Assembly: GCA_021736385.1 (NCBI GenBank)
Contig: JAIPFY010000005.1
Coordinates: forward strand, 1 to 64,000
Source: Spirochaetia bacterium
GTDB lineage: Bacteria; Spirochaetota; Spirochaetia; CAKZLE01
Reading direction: 5' to 3'
Length of the DNA stretch: 64,000 nucleotides
The notes under the pieces were generated by a model. The model saw only the letters and a program-made list of their open reading frames with translations. It did no database searches and was not told the origin of the DNA. Shown one piece after another: positions 25,970 to 35,607 of the stretch. The position numbers and the translations under genes are program-made. Position 1 is the first letter of the stretch. The number at the start of each line of letters is the position of its first letter.

Positions 25970-27669
25970 TGGAAACAGAAACAGGACATGAAGAGGTCAT
26001 CTCAAGGAACTTCATCGAACGCATCATCGATGAGGATCTGGCACAGGGTACGCATGGGGGGAAGGTCGTAACCCGTTTCCCGCCCGAACCGAACGGATAT
26101 CTGCACATCGGTCATGCCAAGTCGATCTGCCTGAATTTCGGTCTCGCACAGCAGTACGGAGGGGTCTGTCACCTGCGGTTCGATGATACCAACCCTGCGA
26201 AAGAAGAGGTCGAATACATCGAATCGATCAAACGCGATATCGCATGGCTGGGCTTCACCTGGGACGGGTATGAGTTCTATGCCTCGGACTACTTCGAGAT
26301 CCTCCACACGATCGCCCTGAAGCTGATCGCTGAAGGGAAAGCCTATGTGGACGAACTCTCCCCTGAGCAGGTACGTACCTACCGGGGGACGCTGAAAGAA
26401 CCCGGGGTGAACAGTCCCTACCGGGATCGATCGATCGAAGAGAACCTTCGGCTGTTCTCAGAGATGAAAGACGGCAAGCATGCCGAAGGTACGCTGTTCC
26501 TCAGAGCGAAGATCGATATGGCCTCCCCGAATCTCAATATGAGAGACCCATCCCTCTACCGCATCAAACATACCATGCACCACCGCACCGGCGATGCCTG
26601 GTCGATATATCCCATGTATGACTTCACCCACCCGCTCTCGGATGCACTGGAGAAGATCACACACTCCATCTGTACGCTGGAGTTCGAGGATCACAGGCCG
26701 CTGTACGACTGGATCGTCGCCGCCTCAGGTCTTCCTGATGTTCCCCATCAGTATGAGTTCGCACGTCTGAACCTCAACTATACCGTGATGAGCAAGCGAC
26801 TGCTGCTGCAGCTGGTCAAAGACGGACACGTATCAGGCTGGGATGATCCGAGGATGCCCACGATCTCAGGACTGCGCAGACGGGGCTACTCCCCTCAGGC
26901 CATCAGGGATTTCGCGGGGAGGATCGGTGTCTCGAAGACCAACAGTGTCGTCGACTTCGCCCTGCTCGACCACTGTCTCAGGGAAGACCTCAACACCAGA
27001 GCCAGACGGGTGATGGCCGTGATCGACCCCCTCAAGGTGGTGATCACCAACTACCCTGAAGATACCACTGAATACATCGAAGCTGACAATAATCCTGAGG
27101 ATCCCTCTGCCGGGAAGCGGCAGATCCCGTTCACTCGAGAACTCTATATCGAGCAGGATGACTTCATGGAGAATCCTCCCAGGAAGTACTTCAGACTCTC
27201 ACCGGGCAGGGAGATCAGACTCAAGCATGCCTACTACATCACGTGTGATGAAGTGATCAGAGCTGAAGACGGATCGATCATCGAACTCAGATGTACCTAT
27301 GATCCCGATTCACGGGGTGGATGGACAGCAGATGAGAGAAAGGTCAAAGGGACGAGTCACTGGGTGAGTGCCGTTCACGCCTTGCCTGCAGCAGTCAGAT
27401 TATATGATAAACTCTTCACCGCTGAATTCCCCGGGGAGAAGACCGGGAATTTCCTCGATGACATCAATCCGGACTCGGTCAGGGAGCTTTCGGGCTGTAT
27501 GGTCGAACCGTCTCTTGCACAGGCTGTTCCCGGTGATTATCTGCAGTTCATGAGGACCGGGTACTTCTGTGTGGACAGTGTCGACTCAAGCCCCGATGCG
27601 CTGGTATTCAACAGGACCATCCCCCTTCGGGACTCCTGGGCGAAACTGAAGAAGAAGATGGGGATCTGA
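25969..27669 (+). CDS. glnS: Glutaminyl-tRNA synthetase
   Basis: 566-residue class I aminoacyl-tRNA synthetase that charges tRNA-Gln directly. The HIGH motif is [15 protein letters not shown] (46-49), the KMSKS-equivalent is VMSKRLLL (274-277, Leu where Lys is common), and the C-terminal anticodon-binding barrels follow ([18 protein letters not shown]). This is the bacterial GlnS type, not GluRS: the opening and the REDLN/ARRVMAV segments are diagnostic. AGGAG lies about 13 bases before the ATG, inside the unusual leader. The next gene starts 25 bases later. Confidence 0.97.
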   Translation: METETGHEEVISRNFIERIIDEDLAQGTHGGKVVTRFPPEPNGYLHIGHAKSICLNFGLAQQYGGVCHLRFDDTNPAKEEVEYIESIKRDIAWLGFTWDGYEFYASDYFEILHTIALKLIAEGKAYVDELSPEQVRTYRGTLKEPGVNSPYRDRSIEENLRLFSEMKDGKHAEGTLFLRAKIDMASPNLNMRDPSLYRIKHTMHHRTGDAWSIYPMYDFTHPLSDALEKITHSICTLEFEDHRPLYDWIVAASGLPDVPHQYEFARLNLNYTVMSKRLLLQLVKDGHVSGWDDPRMPTISGLRRRGYSPQAIRDFAGRIGVSKTNSVVDFALLDHCLREDLNTRARRVMAVIDPLKVVITNYPEDTTEYIEADNNPEDPSAGKRQIPFTRELYIEQDDFMENPPRKYFRLSPGREIRLKHAYYITCDEVIRAEDGSIIELRCTYDPDSRGGWTADERKVKGTSHWVSAVHALPAAVRLYDKLFTAEFPGEKTGNFLDDINPDSVRELSGCMVEPSLAQAVPGDYLQFMRTGYFCVDSVDSSPDALVFNRTIPLRDSWAKLKKKMGI

Positions 27670-27694
27670 CACCGGTACAGAGGGGGTGATCGAT

Positions 27695-29029
27695 ATGAGT
27701 GACAGCCTTGACATCTTCTTCGATGCACATCTTCATGCCATGTCGATCAGCCATCCGAACTTTGCGGCGTTCATGCATGAGATCGAGAGTAATTTCTCCG
27801 AAGAGGTCGTCAGCGGTATGTTCTCACCGAACTACCTGCTCAACTACAAGGGGTCCACGGCATTCCTTGCCAGGGTGCAGAATCTCATGGCTGTCGTAGA
27901 GCGGTCGATAGGAGAGATCTTCATCCTGATGGAACAGGACCTCTCTACCCGGTTCGATCAGTTCCCCTCATGGTCTCTTCTGCCGAAGAGTTCCGAGAAG
28001 AGACCCTATGACCCGTTCATCGCAGACGGACACTTCCATTTCCGATCGAGGACCTATGACCGGATCGGTCTCTGTCCCATGATCATGGATTTCACGCAGA
28101 TCGAACAGATAGATCACGGGGTCTATACACATACGCACAGTGAAGACCGCCTGATCACCTATATCGACGACACGCTCGAAGGGATCGACTACTACAGACG
28201 GATCAGTCCTCATGGGATCTTCGAGTTCTTCCCGTTCATGGGGATCAACCCCGCCGCTCACGACCTGTCATTCATCAAGGATCTGATCGCAACCTACATG
28301 ATCACAGACCTCGATGAGCGAAAACGGTGCTCGGTCCCTCTGCCGGGCAGCAAACGGTTCTGCTTCGGCATCAAACTCTATCCACCGCTCGGATTCGATC
28401 CGTGGCCGAAGGATGATGAGCAGGAGATGGAGAAGGTCCGTTACCTCTATGACTACTGCATTCGACATCGCATACCGATCACCACCCATTGTGATGATCA
28501 GGGATTTCGGACCATCGGGGCCAAGAGAGCCTGGGAGTTCAGTGCCCCGAGAACCTGGGAGCACGTATTGCGGGAGTACCCTGATCTGATCATCGATTTC
28601 GCCCACTTCGGCAAGCAGTATCGACCGGTGTCACAGATGGCATCGAAGGCCCAGAATCTCCTCATGCCCGCACGACTGATGACACAGGTCTCCGAGAACA
28701 ACTGGTTCACCGGGATCATCGACCTGATGCTGAACTATGAGCATGTCTATGCAGATTTCTCGTTCTCCGGGTGTACCGCCGCCTTCTACAAGCAATTGAT
28801 CGAATACATCGAGAACCTCTCTGAAGAGGAACAGCGGATCATCATCTCCCGATCGATGTTCGGCTCTGACTTCTTCGTCAATCTCTCGAAGATCGATTCC
28901 TACTCCCACTTCTTCAAGCTTTATGAACTCTCATCCTTCTCCGATGACCAGATACACCGTATGGCATCTGAGAACGTGAGGAGCTGGCTTCAGCTCGATC
29001 AGGCGTGTTTGATGACCCAGCAGGAGTGA
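27695..29029 (+). CDS. Amidohydrolase-family (TIM-barrel) protein
   Basis: 444 residues. The start of the barrel has FDAHLHAMS (His12, His14, metal site), followed later by KLYPPLGFDP, a strand-end His in PITTHCDD, and FGSDFF with a terminal Asp; together these fit the amidohydrolase_2 superfamily of metal-dependent hydrolases/decarboxylases. Cytosolic. AGGGGG at 27681-27686 supports ATG 27695. Probably co-transcribed with glnS. Its last 31 bases overlap the 3' end of the convergent methyltransferase gene. Substrate not predictable. Confidence 0.82.
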   Translation: MSDSLDIFFDAHLHAMSISHPNFAAFMHEIESNFSEEVVSGMFSPNYLLNYKGSTAFLARVQNLMAVVERSIGEIFILMEQDLSTRFDQFPSWSLLPKSSEKRPYDPFIADGHFHFRSRTYDRIGLCPMIMDFTQIEQIDHGVYTHTHSEDRLITYIDDTLEGIDYYRRISPHGIFEFFPFMGINPAAHDLSFIKDLIATYMITDLDERKRCSVPLPGSKRFCFGIKLYPPLGFDPWPKDDEQEMEKVRYLYDYCIRHRIPITTHCDDQGFRTIGAKRAWEFSAPRTWEHVLREYPDLIIDFAHFGKQYRPVSQMASKAQNLLMPARLMTQVSENNWFTGIIDLMLNYEHVYADFSFSGCTAAFYKQLIEYIENLSEEEQRIIISRSMFGSDFFVNLSKIDSYSHFFKLYELSSFSDDQIHRMASENVRSWLQLDQACLMTQQE

Positions 29030-29937
29030 GCCCGCCGCTTGGTGGAGAATCCCGGGGGGAGAGTCGTCCGGGTGAGGTTGGTACAGACCGTTCGAGGGAG
29101 CCTTCCCGAGTCGAAATGGAAGTCGGTCAGGTTGGTGGAGAACACGAGGAACCCCTCACGAGAGAGGTGCTTCATGCACTGCTGGATGTACCAGATATAA
29201 TCACGCTGCACTTTGAAGTTCCCGCTGGAGTGGTTGCTGTTGGAGAAGGAGGGAGGGTCGAGGATGATGATATCGAAGGGCCCGTCTTCAGGAGCCTGGA
29301 CTTTCAGATACTCTTTGACATCCGAACGGACGCACGGGTAGAGTTCCCCTGTGAAGCCGTTGATCTCCAGGTGCTTCTCAGCCCAACTCAGGTAGGTATT
29401 TGACAGATCGACCGTCACGACCCGTTGAGCCCCCCCTGCAGCGGCATAGACCGAAAAGGATCCGGTATAGGCAAAGAGATTGAGCACCCTGGTGCCGAAA
29501 GCCTGTTCACGAACCATGACCCGGGTGGGCATATGGTCCAGGAACAGCCCGGTATCGATGCGGGTCTGCAGGTCCACAAGGAACTTCAGTCCTGATTCTT
29601 CGACTTCTATCGTACCGATCCTGCTCTCATTGGCAGCATCCTGGATCGTATGCTGCTCAAGCCCCTCGCGCTTCTTCCGTTCCTGATAGAACACCCTACG
29701 GGCCGGGATGTAGAGCACCCTGCTCACGGCATCACAGATGGCACCGGTATCAAGATCCCTGTTCCCGAAGTTCTGGATCTTCACATATGATCCATAGACA
29801 TCCACGGTCACAGGATAGGTACTGAGATTCTTGTCATACACCCTCATGCAGTTGGTGTGGTAGGGTTGGAACTCCTTCCTGATCTGCTGATAGGTGAGTT
29901 TCACTATTTTCTTGAACTCTTTTAAGTCGTAATTCAT
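28999..29937 (-). CDS. RlmK-like rRNA methyltransferase (stand-alone)
   Basis: 312 residues that align by eye along their whole length with the C-terminal K domain of the fused RlmKL protein: MRVYDKNLSTYPVTVDVYG, DTGLFLDHMPTR, the SAM-binding strand VLNLFAYTGSFSVYAA, VDLSNTYLSWAEKHLEINGF and DPPSFSNS. E. coli RlmK makes m7G2069 in 23S rRNA; here the protein is encoded without the THUMP/RlmL half. ATG 29937 is chosen; a start 14 codons upstream is in frame. Convergent overlap of 31 bases with the amidohydrolase gene is unusual but both C termini match their families. Confidence 0.88.
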   Translation of the reverse strand: MNYDLKEFKKIVKLTYQQIRKEFQPYHTNCMRVYDKNLSTYPVTVDVYGSYVKIQNFGNRDLDTGAICDAVSRVLYIPARRVFYQERKKREGLEQHTIQDAANESRIGTIEVEESGLKFLVDLQTRIDTGLFLDHMPTRVMVREQAFGTRVLNLFAYTGSFSVYAAAGGAQRVVTVDLSNTYLSWAEKHLEINGFTGELYPCVRSDVKEYLKVQAPEDGPFDIIILDPPSFSNSNHSSGNFKVQRDYIWYIQQCMKHLSREGFLVFSTNLTDFHFDSGRLPRTVCTNLTRTTLPPGFSTKRRAHSCWVIKHA

Positions 29938-30001
29938 ATACCGTTTGCCTTTTTGCGATGAAGTATATATGATTATCAAGTGAAGTAAAAGGAGTTTTTA
30001 C

Positions 30002-30484
30002 ATGGATGAGGATATAAAAGATCTCTTGGCGCTGATGGAGAAGCAGAACGGCGGACCGATGGAGTTCAAAACCTACTGCCGGCTTCTCGGCTATGCAGAC
30101 GGCACTCCCGTGAACCTGGGAGGGATGCTCTATGTGATCAACGGTAAGCTGATCTTTGAGGATTTCGAGAATGAGAATCCGGGGATGATGGGACTGCTCA
30201 CCTCCCGTTCGAAGAAGAAGAAGTACGAGAAGTTCAAGACGTTCCGTATGGTAGAACACATCACCGGGATGCATACCGTACGTGCAAGTCAGGCAAAGAG
30301 ACTCATTGATGGTCATATGACTGCGGTCCATCTCCCTGAAGCTTCTGCACTGGAGAGGATCATCGCGCAGACAGTGCTGGAGATCTCCTTCTCCGATGCT
30401 CCTGCATGGTATGTGGAGCTGCTCAACAATAAGGATTTCATAGATTTCGTGGAGGGGTACAATGAAAGCATTCAAGGCGTATGA
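30002..30484 (+). CDS. Unrecognised 160-residue cytosolic protein
   Basis: I do not recognise a family. No signal peptide or membrane helix. The middle has beta-rich text (VNLGGMLYVINGKLIFEDFE) and then a basic run (SRSKKKKYEKFKTFRMVEHI), which could suit a PH-like or nucleic-acid contacting fold, but this is a guess. AAAAGGAG precedes the ATG at good spacing. The 3' end overlaps the hexomutase start by 23 bases with that gene's GGAGGGG lying inside this frame, so the two are translationally linked and probably share a role in sugar-nucleotide supply. Confidence 0.8.
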   Translation: MDEDIKDLLALMEKQNGGPMEFKTYCRLLGYADGTPVNLGGMLYVINGKLIFEDFENENPGMMGLLTSRSKKKKYEKFKTFRMVEHITGMHTVRASQAKRLIDGHMTAVHLPEASALERIIAQTVLEISFSDAPAWYVELLNNKDFIDFVEGYNESIQGV

Positions 30485-31799
30485 TATCAGGGGAGTCTAT
30501 GACAGGGACTTCGACAAGGACGATGTGTACAAGATTGGGTTCTTCTTACCAAGACTGCTCGGAGCAGCTAAGATCCTTGTCGGCAGGGATGTGAGGACTT
30601 CTTCTGAAGAGGTGTTCGAGTATCTGTGCAGGGGTATCAACGATGCCGGAGCAGATGTCGACTCCATCGGCCTTGCGACGACACCCATGGTCTACTTCGC
30701 CACTGCTCGACTCGGCTACGACGGATCGGTGCAGATCACTGCAAGTCATAACCCGAAAGAGTACAACGGACTGAAGATATCAAAGACCGGAGCCCTTCCT
30801 GTCGGTGCCCAATCGGGACTGAAAGAACTCGAACGCATGGTCAGCGAAGATGAGATCGTCCCTGCAGAGCATACCGGAGTGGTGCGTGAGATCGACGTGA
30901 AGCAGCTCTATCTTGAGTTCTTCCGTCCCTACACTCCCGACATCTCCGGTCTTGACCTCTCGATCGATAATTCCAACGGTATGGCCAATCTGCTGATCAA
31001 GGACCTGCTTGGTGAGGAGCCCCACTACCTGTTCGATGTCCTGGACGGGACCTTCCCCAACCATGAACCCAACCCGCTGGTCGAGGAGAATGTCGCCGAC
31101 CTGAAGAGCGCGGTTGCTGAACACCACAGTGATCTCGGGATCATCTTCGACGGTGATGCCGACCGGGTCATGTTCGTCGATGAGAACAGCAGGTTCATCC
31201 AGCCTGATATCATAACGGCTGTCATCGGTTCCTATTTCCTCAAGAACGAACAGGGCTATATCCTCCAGGATATCAGGACCTCCCGTTCTACCACCGAGTT
31301 CCTCGAACGACTGGGAGCGAACGTAGTCACCTGGAAGGTCGGACATTCCTATGCGAAGACCAAGATGAGAGAACTCTCTGCGATCTTCGGTGGAGAACTT
31401 GCCGGACACTACTACTTCAGAGATTTCTACAACTGCGACTCAGGGATCCTTGCCTGTCTGATCGTTCTTCAGGTGGCAGCTGAACTCAAGAGAGAGGGAC
31501 GCACCTTCTCCTCCCTCATCGACGAGATCGTCTCCTATGCGACCTCCGGTGAGACGAACTTCCACATCGAGCAGAAGAGCGAGGCGATGGAGGCACTCTT
31601 TGATGAGTACACCAGAAAACAGACCCCTGTGAAGGTCCTCGATATCGACGGCTACCGCATCGAGTTCGAAGACTGGTGGTTCAACGTACGACCTTCGAAT
31701 ACTGAACCCTATCTGCGTCTGGTAGTCGAAGCCAAGACTCAGCATCTGCTTGATGCCAAACTCACCGATCTGAAGAGGATCATCGGTCAGTTCTCATAA
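30462..31799 (+). CDS. Phosphomannomutase/phosphoglucomutase
   Basis: 445-residue alpha-D-phosphohexomutase. Catalytic Ser95 in TASHNP, the magnesium loop DGDADR, the sugar-recognition segment FGGELAGHYYF and the phosphate-binding RPSNTEPYLRL are all present in order. It interconverts hexose 6- and 1-phosphates for nucleotide-sugar synthesis. The FKAYDIRG opening matches the bifunctional ManB/AlgC subgroup. GGAGGGG precedes the start. Followed 22 bases later by galE, with which it forms a sugar-nucleotide operon. Confidence 0.94.
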   Translation: MKAFKAYDIRGVYDRDFDKDDVYKIGFFLPRLLGAAKILVGRDVRTSSEEVFEYLCRGINDAGADVDSIGLATTPMVYFATARLGYDGSVQITASHNPKEYNGLKISKTGALPVGAQSGLKELERMVSEDEIVPAEHTGVVREIDVKQLYLEFFRPYTPDISGLDLSIDNSNGMANLLIKDLLGEEPHYLFDVLDGTFPNHEPNPLVEENVADLKSAVAEHHSDLGIIFDGDADRVMFVDENSRFIQPDIITAVIGSYFLKNEQGYILQDIRTSRSTTEFLERLGANVVTWKVGHSYAKTKMRELSAIFGGELAGHYYFRDFYNCDSGILACLIVLQVAAELKREGRTFSSLIDEIVSYATSGETNFHIEQKSEAMEALFDEYTRKQTPVKVLDIDGYRIEFEDWWFNVRPSNTEPYLRLVVEAKTQHLLDAKLTDLKRIIGQFS

Positions 31800-31821
31800 T
31801 GAAACAGCACAAGGAGCACAC

Positions 31822-32802
31822 ATGAAGATCTTACTGTTTGGCGGTGCCGGCTATATCGGTACCCATGTAGCCCTGGCATTCCAGGAACGCGGCGATACCG
31901 TCGGCATCTATGACAACTTCTCCTCCGGCCTGAGAGAGAACCTGCTCGAAGGGTCCATCGTGTATGAGGGTGATATACTCGATCGTACTCGATTGCAGGA
32001 GGTCCTTGCACAAAAATGGGATGCAGTGGTACACCTAGCCGCATTCAAGGCTGCAGGGGAATCCATGACCAGACCGGAGAAGTATGCACAGAACAACATC
32101 ACCGGTTCTTTGAACCTGATCACCGAATGTGTTGCCGCAGGAGTGAAGAACTTCGTACTCTCCTCCTCTGCCGCTGTCTATGGGGAACCGGTCTATCTGC
32201 CGATCGATGAGCAGCACCCCACGAACCCGGAGAACTATTACGGGTACACCAAACTGGCGATCGAACGACACCTGCAGTGGTTCGATACCCTCAAAGGGCT
32301 GAAGTTCGCCGCTCTTCGCTATTTCAATGCGGCCGGGTACGATCCCGAAGGGAAGATGACCGGTCTTGAGCACAGCCCGGCGAACCTGATCCCCGTGGTG
32401 ATGGAAGCAGCGGTCGGGAAACGTGAGGCCCTGAAGATCTTCGGTGATGATTATGACACTGAGGATGGGACGGGAGTACGGGACTATGTCCATGTCACCG
32501 ACCTTGCAGATGCCCATGTGCGGGCTGTCGATTATCTGGTGAAGAACCAGAAGAGCCTTACGGTGAATCTCGGCAGTGAGAGCGGATTGAGCGTGCTTGA
32601 GATCCTTGAAGCGTCACGGAAGATATCAGGTCAGAAGATCCCGGCAGAGTTCACCGGAAGACGGCCTGGAGACCCTGCGAAACTGGTCGCGACCTCAAAG
32701 ATGGCCAACAGCCTCCTGGGATGGTATCCGAAGTACAGTTCTCTGGATTCGATCATCGCATCGACCTGGAACGTCTATCACAGGCATTTCCCCGGCCATT
32801 GA
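31822..32802 (+). CDS. galE: UDP-glucose 4-epimerase
   Basis: 326-residue short-chain dehydrogenase. NAD-binding GGAGYIGTHVAL at residues 7-18, catalytic Ser in LSSSAAVYGE and the Tyr/Lys pair in YYGYTKLAIE, then ALRYFNAAGYDPEG, a GalE hallmark. Converts UDP-glucose and UDP-galactose (possibly also the GlcNAc forms). AAGGAG is five bases before the ATG. Last gene of the operon, closed by a clear terminator. Confidence 0.95.
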   Translation: MKILLFGGAGYIGTHVALAFQERGDTVGIYDNFSSGLRENLLEGSIVYEGDILDRTRLQEVLAQKWDAVVHLAAFKAAGESMTRPEKYAQNNITGSLNLITECVAAGVKNFVLSSSAAVYGEPVYLPIDEQHPTNPENYYGYTKLAIERHLQWFDTLKGLKFAALRYFNAAGYDPEGKMTGLEHSPANLIPVVMEAAVGKREALKIFGDDYDTEDGTGVRDYVHVTDLADAHVRAVDYLVKNQKSLTVNLGSESGLSVLEILEASRKISGQKIPAEFTGRRPGDPAKLVATSKMANSLLGWYPKYSSLDSIIASTWNVYHRHFPGH

Positions 32803-32822
32803 TCATCCTCTTCCGAGAGAAG

Positions 32823-32862
32823 ACGGCCTCCATGATATCGGTGGCCGTTTTTCTTCTTTTTT
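32823..32862 (+). terminator. Rho-independent terminator of galE
   Basis: ACGGCC/GGCCGT stem (32823-32828 with 32843-32848) is followed by a T-rich tract TTTTTCTTCTTTTTT. Confidence 0.85.
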
Positions 32863-32873
32863 CTGAGAACGTA

Positions 32874-32902
32874 TTGACATATATGTGCCTATTGTGTAAA
32901 TT
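32874..32902 (+). promoter_or_regulatory. Promoter of tRNA-Asn
   Basis: Consensus TTGACA (32874-32879), 17-base spacer, TAAATT (32897-32902); start would be about 15 bases before the mature tRNA. Confidence 0.8.
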
Positions 32903-32926
32903 AGCAATCGTTCGATACGAACACTT

Positions 32927-32999
32927 TCCCCTGTAGCTCAGTTGGTAGAGCGGGTGACTGTTAATCACTAGGTCGGCGGTTCAAGTCCGTCCGGGGGAG
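32927..32999 (+). tRNA. tRNA-Asn (GTT)
   Basis: A 73-base cloverleaf: 7-bp acceptor TCCCCTG/CGGGGGA, D arm GCTC/GAGC, anticodon loop CTGTTAA with GTT at 32960-32962, T loop TTCAAGT. CCA is not encoded. Flanked by its own promoter and terminator, so it is a single-gene unit. Confidence 0.97.
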
Positions 33000-33032
33000 C
33001 TAGCAACTCTATACAGAGTATCAATATAAATG

Positions 33033-33063
33033 AGGCGCATAGATAAGTCTATGGGCCTTTTTT
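33033..33063 (+). terminator. Terminator of tRNA-Asn
   Basis: AGGC-G-CATAGA / TCTATG-G-GCCT stem with a TAAG loop followed by a run of T. Confidence 0.9.
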
Positions 33064-33077
33064 ATTTATTGGTAACA

Positions 33078-33145
33078 AACTGGTACCAGTTGGTCAGAAA
33101 AGGCACACTCACAAGAGGTCCTGGGTACCAGGACAGGGTCCCCTG
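33078..33145. repeat. Cluster of three short palindromes
   Basis: AACTGGTACCAGTT (33078-33091, perfect), GTCCTGG-gta-CCAGGAC (33118-33134) and CAGGG-tc-CCCTG (33134-33145). The first two share the core CTGG(G)TACCAG. They lie between the tRNA terminator and the 3' end of the minus-strand amylase gene; no T-run follows them on the minus strand. Confidence 0.6.
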
Positions 33146-33154
33146 CCCCGGTGC

Positions 33155-34633
33155 TCAGATGCTGACCCATACCGATACCGACCCTGCCGGACAGCTGAAT
33201 TCCCCCATACCCTCTTCATCAGTCTCGACCTCCCCCGCTACATATCCCGTCCTGTCTATGAATCTTGCCTTTGCCATACCTGTATGCATCGCTTTTCTTC
33301 CCTCTGACCCGTTTGACATGAGCACTGCCATGGCACCCGGATGCTCTGCATCACCGGAAAAGGTCCAGCCGATGACATTGGCATGATCGAAATAATCACG
33401 CTGTTCGCCAAAGGTGAACGCACCTCTGACAGAGAGCAGCGTATCGATCAGCTGTCTGTGGGAAGGGATCACGATCTCATGGGCAGTACCGTCACTCCCC
33501 TGATCAGTATATGCAGCACCCTGATAATCTGCAGAGAAGACACAGGGATACCCCTCTCGTCGAAGGAGTATCAGGGCATAGGCCAGGGGTTTGAACCATG
33601 ATTCGACAACGGACTCCAGAGACTGCAGAGCCTGAGAGTCATGGTTCTCTACAAAGGTGACAGCAGAAGCAGATCGCTCTTTCATGAGCGTATGATCGAG
33701 GATCTGTCGCAGATCATAGGAGTTACCCAGCCTGCTTGCCTGATGGAACTGGTAGTGCAGCGGGACATCGAACAGCAGAAGCGTCCCTTCGGTCTGATCG
33801 AGATAGGTCATGAGATTCCCGAGTTCAGGATCCCAGTACTCTCCGATCACCGGCAGCTCTCTTCCGGTATGTTCGCGCATCTGTCTGATCCAGGAGACGA
33901 AGAACCATGAAGGTATATGCTTCAGTGCATCAAGCCTGAATCCATCTGCCCCGGTAGTATCAAGATACCACCTCCCCCATGCAGAGAGCTCCTCTCGTAC
34001 TTCATCCTGCTGGAAATCAAGGTCGCAGCCCATCAGATAGTCATAGTTCCCATATTCGGATCCAACATAGTCATCAAAGGCCTTTCCTTCGAACACGAAG
34101 ATGGTCGAAGAAGCCTCCGGCTCTCGAGCATCGTAGTCGACTGCATCGAAATGCCACCAGTGCCATGAGAAGGAAGAATAGGCACCTTCCCTGCCCGGAA
34201 AGGTGAAGTTCGTATGTGCTTCGATCTCATGCATCTCACCTGCAGGCTGCAGACGATCATCCTTCTGATAGGGGGTCGCCTTGACGATCTCCGTCGCATC
34301 TGATCCCATGCGATGGTTGAGTACGATATCCACATAGGAGTGCATACCGGCCTGCTTCAGGGCCTTGAGTGCCTGAAGATATTCACCCTTCGTTCCATAC
34401 TTCGTCCGGATCGATCCCTTCTGGTCGAACTCTCCCAGATCATACAGATCATAGACACCGTATCCCGTATCTGATGCACCGGCATGCCCTTTATACCCGG
34501 GCGGCAGCCATACGGCAGAGAATCCTGCCGTTCTCAGCTGTTCAGCCTCATCAGACAGGGTCTTCCACAGCGTGCCATCAGCAGGGCTGTACCAGTGAAA
34601 AGACTGAAAGATCACACCACGATCGTTCTTCAT
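33155..34633 (-). CDS. Cytoplasmic alpha-amylase (GH13)
   Basis: 492 residues, no signal peptide. GH13 motifs are intact: DIVLNHRMG, GFRLDALKH (nucleophile Asp), PVIGEYWDPE (acid/base Glu) and FVENHDSQ (transition-state Asp). The opening GVIFQSFHWYSPADGTLWKTL and the long B domain match the intracellular AmyA-type subfamily that trims maltodextrins or glycogen to shorter chains. GAGG-type ribosome sites precede the ATG. The 194 bases upstream, to the CPBP gene, hold a short imperfect hairpin but no clear promoter. Confidence 0.95.
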   Translation of the reverse strand: MKNDRGVIFQSFHWYSPADGTLWKTLSDEAEQLRTAGFSAVWLPPGYKGHAGASDTGYGVYDLYDLGEFDQKGSIRTKYGTKGEYLQALKALKQAGMHSYVDIVLNHRMGSDATEIVKATPYQKDDRLQPAGEMHEIEAHTNFTFPGREGAYSSFSWHWWHFDAVDYDAREPEASSTIFVFEGKAFDDYVGSEYGNYDYLMGCDLDFQQDEVREELSAWGRWYLDTTGADGFRLDALKHIPSWFFVSWIRQMREHTGRELPVIGEYWDPELGNLMTYLDQTEGTLLLFDVPLHYQFHQASRLGNSYDLRQILDHTLMKERSASAVTFVENHDSQALQSLESVVESWFKPLAYALILLRREGYPCVFSADYQGAAYTDQGSDGTAHEIVIPSHRQLIDTLLSVRGAFTFGEQRDYFDHANVIGWTFSGDAEHPGAMAVLMSNGSEGRKAMHTGMAKARFIDRTGYVAGEVETDEEGMGEFSCPAGSVSVWVSI

Positions 34634-34827
34634 ACCTCACTCCTCGTACCTGAACGGTACATCCAGAGACACATCCTGTGTATCTCAGGTCCATACGCAG
34701 TGACAGCTCACTCTTCTGTCAGGATCCAACGAGCAGCTGCCAGTACCAATAGTATACCATCACATCTGCTTGAGGTGACAGCTGTGAACACAGTAGTAGA
34801 GAACTATGCTGAACTATACTCAGAGCA

Positions 34828-35607
34828 CTAGGTACCATATACAGCAATGATGAAGCTTGCCGAGGAGAACAGATTGCACAGGCAATGGAACCAGATGGAC
34901 AGGTAGAGGTTCTTCTTCTTCCAGGCTGCATAGGCAGCCGGCAGGAAGATAGCGATGCGAAAGAGGTTGTTGAACGGAAGCCATAGATGATAGAGAGAGA
35001 ACAGCACCGTGATGATCAGGGGCGCCCATCGGCCATATCTGCGTATCCCGGAGGTCAGATACCCTCTGAAGAAGAGCTCCTCGATGATGGGACCGACAAA
35101 GCCATTGAGCAGCACGTATGCGATGCAGGTCATCACGACGATACCCTTCGAATAGCTCCTGAGCTGCTCGATATCGGTCCAGTCGAAATAGGCCGGCAGG
35201 TGGGTATGGAGCTGGCGGGCAAGGGGTGCAGTCACCCGGAGCTCGAAGGGTACGATCACTGCAGTCATAAGACCTGCGAACCCAAAGAGCACACTGGCAT
35301 AGACAAGGATCTTCCACCAACTCATCCTGGAATGGTCGGTACAGGCACTGCGCAGCGAGAACCGTCCATACTGCCTCCTGCCTGCCCGCAGTACAACAGA
35401 TAGTTCAAAGGGAAAGAGTATGACCATCGCAAGGAGGAAGAACAGCAGCAGAGATGGGATCCGATCCTGTATCAGGCCGACTATGATATAGGTCGCAGTC
35501 AGCAGGGTCGTCGGAAGACCGATCAGACCGATCACGCGCAGCAGGCTCAGTTCCTCCCCTGCCCCTGTATACGTTTCCGATCCTGCCACGGGGCCGTAAG
35601 AGTTCAT
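34828..35607 (-). CDS. CPBP-family intramembrane metalloprotease
   Basis: 259 residues with about seven membrane helices. The family motif EELFFRGYLTSGIRR and the later His in FSLYHLWLPF are present, with the N-rich third motif further on (HCLCNLF). These residues bind zinc inside the membrane in Rce1/Abi proteases; bacterial members are linked to bacteriocin self-immunity or regulated proteolysis. ATG 35607 is set by GGAGG seven bases upstream, the frame being open 12 codons further. Monocistronic. In the 200 bases beyond its start I see only the downstream hairpin of the next operon. Confidence 0.88.
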   Translation of the reverse strand: MNSYGPVAGSETYTGAGEELSLLRVIGLIGLPTTLLTATYIIVGLIQDRIPSLLLFFLLAMVILFPFELSVVLRAGRRQYGRFSLRSACTDHSRMSWWKILVYASVLFGFAGLMTAVIVPFELRVTAPLARQLHTHLPAYFDWTDIEQLRSYSKGIVVMTCIAYVLLNGFVGPIIEELFFRGYLTSGIRRYGRWAPLIITVLFSLYHLWLPFNNLFRIAIFLPAAYAAWKKKNLYLSIWFHCLCNLFSSASFIIAVYGT

